A model generated the notes under the pieces. The model searched no databases and was not told the DNA's origin. It saw nothing but the letters and a program-made list of their open reading frames with translations. From Candidatus Baltobacteraceae bacterium (GTDB taxonomy: Bacteria; Vulcanimicrobiota; Vulcanimicrobiia; Vulcanimicrobiales; Vulcanimicrobiaceae): a DNA stretch of 64,000 bases. The position numbers and the translations under genes were made by a program. Positions within the stretch are counted from its first letter, which is position 1, and each line of letters begins with the position of its first letter. This document shows positions 58,629 through 64,000 of this stretch, piece after piece. The stretch lies in assembly GCA_036489885.1 (NCBI GenBank), contig DASXEW010000003.1, positions 992,001-1,056,000 of the forward strand, written 5' to 3'.

Positions 58629-59389
58629 CGACCGTCCAGACCGTCCGGCAACATGAAGCGGCGTGGTTCGGCTTGCACGGGTTCGACCGGGTAGATCGAC
58701 TTCGTCATCGCAAAGCCGTGCATCGCATCCAGCGTCGTGTACGGTGCGAGCCGTTGCAAGTGCATGATCGTCGGAAAGATCATCGGAAAATTTCCGTCGG
58801 CGTTACGCCGCAACGCGTCGGCGGGTGAAATCCAAAGCCCCGCGTGCGTTTCGATCTCGTCGCTGCTTGCGGCTTGTCCGGGTGGCGCGAACGCAAGATA
58901 GAAATGCGTATCAAAGCGGTGGGATTCCGTGGGTGGAGTGATCCAGTGCGAGAAGTGCCAAAGCCGGCGCGAATCGAGTACCACGCCGAAGGCTTCGAGA
59001 ATCGCGTTGAGGGTCGTCGTGCCGGCGTGCAACGCAGTCCGCTGCTTGCGCAGCTGCGCGTCGTCGAGTATCGCCGGGTACCCGGAAGAATCTGCGGTGA
59101 GCAAAATGCCGGCTTCTTCGAAAGCTTCGCGGAGCGCCGCGACTTCGAACGCCGGATCGGCAGATTCGCGCTCGGAATTCGGCGCTTCGGCGTTGCGTAA
59201 CAGGCGTGAGCGCGCCAACTCGGCATCGAGCGCGTCGACTGCGCCGCCCGGAAAGACGAACACCTCGGGAAGAAATGCGCTGCTTGGGCTACGGCGCAGC
59301 ATGTAGATCTCAGGCACGTTTCCGGAATCGCGCGCCAGCATTACCGTCGCTGCCGGGCGTATCTTGACCGCTGGTTCGGTTCGGTCCAT
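58622..59389 (-). CDS. NUDIX hydrolase (NUDT19/CoA-diphosphatase-like)
   Basis: A 255-residue protein with a NUDIX domain. The Nudix box is recognisable as FVFPGGAVD ... FEVAALREAFEEAGILL, with a longer insertion between G and REUxEE than the minimal box, like the NUDT19 branch. It begins PAVKIRPAATVMLARDSGNVPEIYMLRRS, and the C-terminal part contains WITPPTESHRFDTHFYLAFAPPGQ. It likely cleaves a nucleoside diphosphate derivative such as an acyl-CoA. It is upstream of and overlapping the MBL gene by 7 bases. Confidence 0.9.
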   Translation of the reverse strand: MDRTEPAVKIRPAATVMLARDSGNVPEIYMLRRSPSSAFLPEVFVFPGGAVDALDAELARSRLLRNAEAPNSERESADPAFEVAALREAFEEAGILLTADSSGYPAILDDAQLRKQRTALHAGTTTLNAILEAFGVVLDSRRLWHFSHWITPPTESHRFDTHFYLAFAPPGQAASSDEIETHAGLWISPADALRRNADGNFPMIFPTIMHLQRLAPYTTLDAMHGFAMTKSIYPVEPVQAEPRRFMLPDGLDGRW

Positions 59390-59919
59390 AGTCTGAGCGT
59401 TGCCGGATGAGGAGGTCCCAGTTCCTGCAAATGCGAGTCGCAATCGGAGCCGCAGGTCGGTCGCGCAGTCGGGGAAGCCGTCGCCTCGGGACGCGCTGAG
59501 TGCGGCGTCGTGATGTGTTGGACGGCGACGGGCGTAACGATTGCCGCAAACAAGGTACGTGGCGTTCGCGCAGCGCTTTGCGCCGACGCCGCGGAATTAA
59601 AAGACTAGGGGCTCGCGTATGGCGAGCCCCTATGTTGCCTTTTCGGCGTGCCGCTCAGAGCAGCACTTATCTTTGCGGTGGATCGGCATTTGAACTCGAG
59701 TTCGAGCTCACACGAACCTCCAGCAATTACTTTGCGCTGACGAATCGTACCTTATCGGTGTGCCGGATTGATTACCGGCTGCGAGTCCCCAGGTGGATCT
59801 TGCGGTGTCATCCGCCCTCCACGTCAGCAGTAAGTTCCCTGATCAAGGTTTGTCCACCGTAACGCTACTGGAGCGAAATAGCAATACGTGTGTTTCACAT
59901 TTAGGAATTTCGACTGGTG
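59390..59919. other. 530-bp region without a confident gene
   Basis: No convincing coding sequence is present on either strand between the NUDIX gene start and the 3' end of the VKOR-like gene. The only clear structure is a perfect 11-bp hairpin (59606-59632). Open frames here are short or have improbable composition. On the minus strand a GGAGG-preceded GTG opens a 14-codon frame (about 59690-59650) before the hairpin, but nothing supports a function. A small RNA or a degraded gene is possible. Confidence 0.5.
59606..59632. terminator. Perfect 11-bp hairpin, likely bidirectional terminator
   Basis: TAGGGGCTCGC (59606-59616) pairs with GCGAGCCCCTA (59622-59632) around a 5-base loop, GTATG. 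On the plus side it is followed by TGTTGCCTTTT; on the minus side by GTCTTTTAATT. Both are acceptable U-tracts, so it can end transcription in both directions. Confidence 0.75.
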
Positions 59920-60303
59920 CTAGTGATTCTCAATCCAAAGCAAAAATGGAAGCATCCAGTTGATTACATGTGCAGTCCAACAATAAGGGCACGGTTGTTT
60001 GGTGCGAAACAGCAAGCTGTATGCCAAAGCAAATGACATCGCTGCGGCAAGCAAGCTTGCAAGCAAAGCGAGCCGGCGTCCCGGGCCCAGGGGGAGTGCG
60101 ACAGCGAGGGCGACGGACGGGTAGTAAATGAGGCCGAAGACGGCATTGGGAACTCGTCCGACTAGGCGAGCTGCGGGGGTTTGGACGACGCTCGGCTCAG
60201 TCAGCTCTCCGCGCGCAGCGCGGCGAGCCTTGATGGCCATGAATGCGGAGGCGTAGAAACCCACGGCGCAAAGAAGAAAGACCGTGAGCACGGGTACTGG
60301 CAT
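59920..60303 (-). CDS. VKOR-like membrane protein with CxxC motif
   Basis: A 127-residue protein with four helices (about 3-24, 53-71, 76-97 and 109-124). The active-site pair is C105-P-Y-C108 in KQPCPYCWTAHVINWMLP, as in vitamin K epoxide reductase-type oxidoreductases, which pass electrons to quinone. The loop between helices 1 and 2, which normally carries a second cysteine pair, here has none: the only other Cys is C12. It may therefore use a separate thiol partner, or be MauE-like. It starts 20 bases inside the divergent VTT gene. Confidence 0.78.
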   Translation of the reverse strand: MPVPVLTVFLLCAVGFYASAFMAIKARRAARGELTEPSVVQTPAARLVGRVPNAVFGLIYYPSVALAVALPLGPGRRLALLASLLAAAMSFALAYSLLFRTKQPCPYCWTAHVINWMLPFLLWIENH

Positions 60304-60982
60304 TTCGGTACGCTTTGGGCTAGGCGCGTTTTGGCGCAAGCTCGAGGCGGCCGCTATAATGGCCGGCTCGTTTGCTCTCGCAACCTTCGTCGTTTACCAC
60401 CGCGGGGACATTCAGGATCTCTTATGGGACCTCGGCTGGATTTCATATCCGTGCGCGCTCGTCTTGATGACGGTCGTAGCGTCCGCGCCGTTTTCGGTGA
60501 CGGACGCGCTTGCCCTCATGAACGGTGTGGTTTTCGGCCCGCTCGCCGGCTCGGTCATCAATGCAGGTGGTCTCATCATTGCGGCCGTCATCGCCTATAT
60601 GATCGCGCTGCGTACCAACAAGCTGCTCGACGTCGAGCAGCGTCTCGAGCGTTTGCCGGCCTGGATCAAGCGCTGGCCCGTGGCATCGCCGATGTTCTTG
60701 ATTCTCGTTCGTCTCTTGCCGGGAGTCGGCGGGACGGTCGCCACTCAGGTCGCGGCAGCCTATCGCGTCTCGCTGTGGACGCAGATTTGGACGAAATGTG
60801 TCGTCGCCATTCCGATCGCGACGGTTTTGGCGGTCTTCGGTGACAGCGCCGCCGACTACGTTCATCAGATTACGCAGCCGGTGAAGACGTACGTCATCGA
60901 GCACAGTAAGACCGTGCATCTGCCGAAGATCCGTCTGCGGCACACGCCGCCGGCCGCGCCCGTTCCGGAGCGAACGCCCTGA
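60284..60982 (+). CDS. VTT-domain (DedA/SNARE-associated) membrane protein
   Basis: A 232-residue membrane protein with a VTT domain. Hydrophobic segments start with AAAIMAGSFALATFVVYH. The VTT-typical part contains ALALMNGVVFGPLAGSVINAGGLIIAAVIAY and FLILVRLLPGVGGTVATQVAAAYRVSLW, near TVATQV with an inner re-entrant loop. These proteins transport undecaprenyl phosphate or other lipids, or affect membrane potential. GTG 60284 is the likely start; ATG at 60359 is an alternative. The TGA overlaps the next gene's CTG (CTGA). Confidence 0.88.
   Translation: MSTGTGISVRFGLGAFWRKLEAAAIMAGSFALATFVVYHRGDIQDLLWDLGWISYPCALVLMTVVASAPFSVTDALALMNGVVFGPLAGSVINAGGLIIAAVIAYMIALRTNKLLDVEQRLERLPAWIKRWPVASPMFLILVRLLPGVGGTVATQVAAAYRVSLWTQIWTKCVVAIPIATVLAVFGDSAADYVHQITQPVKTYVIEHSKTVHLPKIRLRHTPPAAPVPERTP
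60967..60970 (+). promoter_or_regulatory. GGAG ribosome-binding site for the CTG-started RNase D gene
   Basis: GGAG ends 8 bases before the CTG at 60979, a normal spacing, and lies inside the end of the upstream gene. No ATG, GTG or TTG is in frame between the upstream stop (TAA 60907-60909) and the essential DTE motif. Confidence 0.6.
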
Positions 60983-62175
60983 ACGTCAACATCGTCTCCG
61001 ACACGAGCGCACTCGCATCGCTTTGCGCGCGAATTGCGGATGCGCCGCGCGTCGGTCTCGATACGGAATTTCATGCGGAGCGTTCGTACACTGCCAACTT
61101 GATGGTCGTTCAGGTCGCGATTCCCAAAGGCAACAACGGTGGGATCAACGAGGTTGCGATCATCGATCCGCTCGCGGTTCGCAATCTGCGTCACCTCGTC
61201 GACGCACTGCACGCGACGACCGTCGTCGGTCACGCGCTCACCAGCGATCTCAAGATTTTCGCCGATCAGTTCGAGATGCTGCCCGCGGCGGTTTTCGATA
61301 CGCAGCTCGCCGCGGCGTTTTGCGGCTACGGTCTCTCGATCTCGTTGCTCGATCTCGTGCGCGATCTCACCAAAGTCCAGCTTCGCAAATCGCAGACGGT
61401 CAGCGATTGGTCGACTCGGCCGCTTTCCGTCAAACAGGTCGACTATCTCGTCGACGACGTCCGTTATCTGTTCTCGCTGCAAGACGCTTTGATCGAGCGT
61501 TTGCGCGAGCGTGGGCGCCTAGAGTGGGTCATCGAGGAATGCCGCGGGCTTGCCGATGCAACGCGGTATCGTCCGGACCAAAGCCGTCTCTATCTGAAGA
61601 TTCCTGGCAATTCGCGGCTCAACCGGCGTGAGCTCGGCGTGCTCAAAGAGCTTGCGGTTGCGCGCGATCATGCGGCGCGCGAGCGCAACATTCCGCTCAA
61701 GTACGTGATTCCGGACGATGCTATGGTCGGCATCGCACAAATCCGTCCGAAAACGACCGAAGATCTGGCACAGCTTCGCCGTCTGGACAATGGCATTCGC
61801 CGAACATTCGGCAAGATGATCGTCGATGCAGTGAAGCGCGGCGAAGAGATTCCTGAGAACGATCTGCCGGCCAAACCGATTCGCTCACTTACTCCGCAGC
61901 GCGAGTCCTTGGTTTCGACGATGAACGTGCTCGTCAACGCGATCGCCGCCGAAAACGATCTGCCTGCGACTTTACTCGCTCCGCGTTCAGCGCTCGAGCG
62001 CGTTGCTCGCGAGCTGCCGCAAACGTATGACGCTTTCGTCGCGACGCTCGGTCTTGCGCCTTGGCGGCGGGAGCTCATCGTGGAGCCGCTGTGGCGCTTC
62101 TTAAGCGGGCGAGTTCCCCTGCGAATCGAGGGCTACGGGGAGGGAGTGCCGCGCACCATCGTCGGCGAACCCTGA
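60979..62175 (+). CDS. rnd: Ribonuclease D (DEDD exonuclease with HRDC domain)
   Basis: A 398-residue 3'-5' exoribonuclease. ExoI is [23 protein letters not shown], ExoII is [13 protein letters not shown], and ExoIII is [17 protein letters not shown]-terminal HRDC-like region begins [24 protein letters not shown]. The first ATG (61099) would delete ExoI, so the start must be further upstream. The frame offers no ATG, GTG or TTG there; CTG at 60979 lies in a CTGA overlap with the VTT gene stop and has GGAG 8 bases upstream. The enzyme trims tRNA precursors. Confidence 0.92.
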   Translation: MNVNIVSDTSALASLCARIADAPRVGLDTEFHAERSYTANLMVVQVAIPKGNNGGINEVAIIDPLAVRNLRHLVDALHATTVVGHALTSDLKIFADQFEMLPAAVFDTQLAAAFCGYGLSISLLDLVRDLTKVQLRKSQTVSDWSTRPLSVKQVDYLVDDVRYLFSLQDALIERLRERGRLEWVIEECRGLADATRYRPDQSRLYLKIPGNSRLNRRELGVLKELAVARDHAARERNIPLKYVIPDDAMVGIAQIRPKTTEDLAQLRRLDNGIRRTFGKMIVDAVKRGEEIPENDLPAKPIRSLTPQRESLVSTMNVLVNAIAAENDLPATLLAPRSALERVARELPQTYDAFVATLGLAPWRRELIVEPLWRFLSGRVPLRIEGYGEGVPRTIVGEP

Positions 62176-62182
62176 GCGCCCT

Positions 62183-64000
62183 ATGCCGAAAATCGACTCA
62201 TTCAAAGCCGCTGACACGCTTCGAGTCGGAAACCGTTCGTACCGATACGTTCGCCTCGATGCACTAGAGCGCGCAGGCGTTGCGCGACTCGCAGAGCTTC
62301 CCTACTCGATAAAAGTTCTGCTCGAGAATCTGCTGCGTTACGAAGACGGCAACACCGTCAAACGCGACGACATCGAAGCGCTTGCGAAGTACAGACCGGG
62401 CGGCGAGCAACGCGAGATCGCATTTCGACCGGCCCGTGTGTTGCTGCAAGATTTCACCGGCGTCCCCGCCGTCGTCGATCTCGCCGTCATGCGGGACGCA
62501 ATTGCGAAGATGGGTGGCGATCCGAAGAAGATCAATCCGCTGCAGCCCGTCGAGCTGGTCATCGATCACTCGGTGCAAGTCGACGCGTTTGGTTCGGCCG
62601 GCGCCTTCGCGCGCAACGGGGAGCTCGAATTCGAACGCAACCGCGAACGCTATCTCTTTTTGAAATGGGGGCAAGGCGCGTTTTCGAATTTCCGCGCCGT
62701 TCCGCCCGACACGGGTATCGTCCATCAGGTCAACATCGAGTTCCTAGCGCGCGTCGTCTTCGGCGCGGGCGGTGCAGGCTCGCCGGCACCCGCGGGTGAG
62801 ACCGACGCGTATCCGGACACGGTCGTCGGCACCGATTCGCACACGACCATGGTGAACGGACTCGGCGTCGTAGCTTGGGGCGTCGGAGGTATCGAAGCCG
62901 AAGCCGCAATGCTGGGTCAGCCGATCACGATGTTGATTCCGGAAGTCATCGGCTTCAGGCTGACCGGCAATTTGAAGGAAGGCGTCACGGCAACCGACTT
63001 GGTGCTGACCGTCACCGAGATGCTTCGCAAGAAGGGCGTGGTCGGTAAGTTCGTCGAGTTTTACGGCAAGGGACTTTCGAATCTCGCGGTCGCCGATCGC
63101 ACGACGCTCGGTAACATGTCGCCGGAATACGGTTCGACGATCGCCGTCTTTCCGGTCGATCATCGCACGCTCGAATATTTGCGGCTCACAGGACGTTCCG
63201 ACGATCAAGTCGCGCTCGTCGAAGCCTACGCCAAGGCGCAAGGTTTGTACCGGACCGACGAAACGCCGGACGCAACCTACGCGGATACGCTCTCGCTCGA
63301 TCTCGGTGAGGTCGTTCCGAATCTCGCCGGACCGCGCCGTCCGCAAGATCGCGTCGCGCTCAGCAATGTGAAGTCGTCGTTTTCCTCGGCGCTTGCCGAA
63401 TGGCAAAAAGCCCGCGGTGGAAACGGTAAGCCCACGAACGGCGCGCTGGGTGACGGCGCTGTCGTCATCGCGGCGATCACGAGCTGCACGAACACCTCGA
63501 ATCCATCGGTTATGATCGGCGCCGGGCTCGTCGCAAAGAAAGCCGTCGAACGCGGAATCAAACCAAAACCGTGGGTGAAGACGAGCCTTGCACCCGGCTC
63601 GCAAGTCGTCACCGATTATTTGGAACGCGCGGGCTTGTGGCCGTATCTCAACGAGATGGGGTTCAATCTAGTCGCTTACGGCTGCACGACCTGCATTGGA
63701 AATTCCGGTCCGCTGCCCGACGAGGTCGCAAAGAAAGTCTCCGACGAAGATTTGATCGTAGCTGCGGTGCTTTCGGGAAATCGCAATTTCGAAGGCCGTA
63801 TCCATCCCCAAGTGCGCGCGAATTATCTCGCGTCGCCGATGCTCGTCGTCGCGTATGCGCTCGCGGGCCGGATGGACGTCGATCTTACGACCGAACCGCT
63901 CGGCACGGACAAGAACGGCAAGCCCGTGTTTCTGCGCGAGATCTGGCCGTCGAACGAAGAGATTGGAAAAGCGGTTGCCGACGCCGTGCAATCCGCGATG
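62183..64000 (+). CDS. acnA: Aconitate hydratase (partial, cut by window edge)
   Basis: The first 606 codons of an aconitase of the AcnA/IRP type, interconverting citrate and isocitrate in the TCA cycle. It begins [27 protein letters not shown] and contains [33 protein letters not shown]. The [4Fe-4S] ligands lie in [13 protein letters not shown] (one Cys) and [15 protein letters not shown] (two Cys). The domain 4 swivel is beyond the window. It starts 7 bases after the rnd stop and may be read from the same transcript. Confidence 0.97.
   Translation, partial: MPKIDSFKAADTLRVGNRSYRYVRLDALERAGVARLAELPYSIKVLLENLLRYEDGNTVKRDDIEALAKYRPGGEQREIAFRPARVLLQDFTGVPAVVDLAVMRDAIAKMGGDPKKINPLQPVELVIDHSVQVDAFGSAGAFARNGELEFERNRERYLFLKWGQGAFSNFRAVPPDTGIVHQVNIEFLARVVFGAGGAGSPAPAGETDAYPDTVVGTDSHTTMVNGLGVVAWGVGGIEAEAAMLGQPITMLIPEVIGFRLTGNLKEGVTATDLVLTVTEMLRKKGVVGKFVEFYGKGLSNLAVADRTTLGNMSPEYGSTIAVFPVDHRTLEYLRLTGRSDDQVALVEAYAKAQGLYRTDETPDATYADTLSLDLGEVVPNLAGPRRPQDRVALSNVKSSFSSALAEWQKARGGNGKPTNGALGDGAVVIAAITSCTNTSNPSVMIGAGLVAKKAVERGIKPKPWVKTSLAPGSQVVTDYLERAGLWPYLNEMGFNLVAYGCTTCIGNSGPLPDEVAKKVSDEDLIVAAVLSGNRNFEGRIHPQVRANYLASPMLVVAYALAGRMDVDLTTEPLGTDKNGKPVFLREIWPSNEEIGKAVADAVQSAM

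Noticed and set aside
59640-59919. Several minus-strand micro-ORFs and a tRNA-like TTCGAG segment
   Set aside because: The segments cannot form a full cloverleaf with paired T and acceptor arms, and the frames are under 50 codons with no coding support.
1-64000. CRISPR array, prophage, insertion sequence or rRNA operon
   Set aside because: No regularly spaced repeats, transposase or integrase motifs, phage structural genes, or conserved rRNA stretches were seen on reading both strands.

Overview
This is a high-GC, gene-dense bacterial chromosome segment with 73 supported protein genes, two of them cut by the window edges. I recognise no rRNA, tRNA, CRISPR array, insertion sequence or prophage. 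The gene content describes an aerobic, probably diderm bacterium: an A2-type caa3 cytochrome oxidase, cytochrome bd, haem O and haem A synthases, aconitase, polyphosphate kinase, a BolA/monothiol-glutaredoxin pair, EgtD, lipoproteins and a lytic transglycosylase. An uncultivated lineage such as Candidatus Eremiobacterota (WPS-2) would fit, but that is a guess from style and content, not a demonstrated assignment.

Layout. Positions 1-3.3 kb: the edge of a response-regulator gene, then a three-gene operon (FAD oxidoreductase, BadF-type sugar kinase, NanE epimerase) that looks like amino-sugar catabolism. 3.3-17 kb: respiration. It holds coxB (fused to cytochrome c), coxA, coxC, two tiny membrane proteins, a SCO-type copper chaperone, cydAB, three secreted proteins of unknown function, a universal stress protein, a cytochrome c, an MFS exporter, ctaB and ctaA. 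17.7-23.8 kb: a tightly packed plus-strand run (lipoprotein, alanine-racemase-like protein, GH130-like protein, prfC, threonine-dehydratase-like enzyme and two unknowns). 23.8-33.7 kb: mixed housekeeping and accessory genes, including a CMD/AhpD-like protein, a phytoene-desaturase-like oxidase, a YkgJ protein, a ROK kinase, a cytochrome c, an M20 amidohydrolase, a GT28-like glycolipid transferase, a three-His-box membrane hydroxylase, a lytic transglycosylase and an aspartate racemase. 33.7-45 kb: an amino-acid permease, dienelactone hydrolase, egtD, a helicase, a four-gene osmoprotectant-type ABC importer, ppk1, an EVE protein and an SDR. 45-54.4 kb: twelve minus-strand genes in close succession: an unknown small protein, bolA, grx, an ADP-forming acyl-CoA synthetase, a methyltransferase, 2-oxoacid dehydrogenase E1 alpha and beta, a free lipoyl domain, and a taurine/nitrate-type ABC importer with two different permeases. 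54.4-64 kb: an AMP-forming acyl-CoA synthetase, a quinone oxidoreductase, a cytochrome c, a metallo-beta-lactamase-fold hydrolase, a NUDIX hydrolase, a VKOR-like protein, a VTT-domain protein, RNase D and the start of aconitase.

Points that stand out: (1) the E1/lipoyl/ABC operon, which has a free lipoyl domain but no E2 acyltransferase domain; (2) genes that seem to start at CTG, two of them inside CTGA overlaps with the upstream stop codon; (3) two families of short structured repeats, one of which ends exactly at the start codon of two unrelated genes; (4) divergent genes whose ATG codons share one CATG; (5) a general pattern of overlapping 3' ends at convergent gene pairs. The only gene-free stretch longer than 300 bases is 59390-59919; it carries a perfect 11-bp hairpin that reads as a terminator in both directions.
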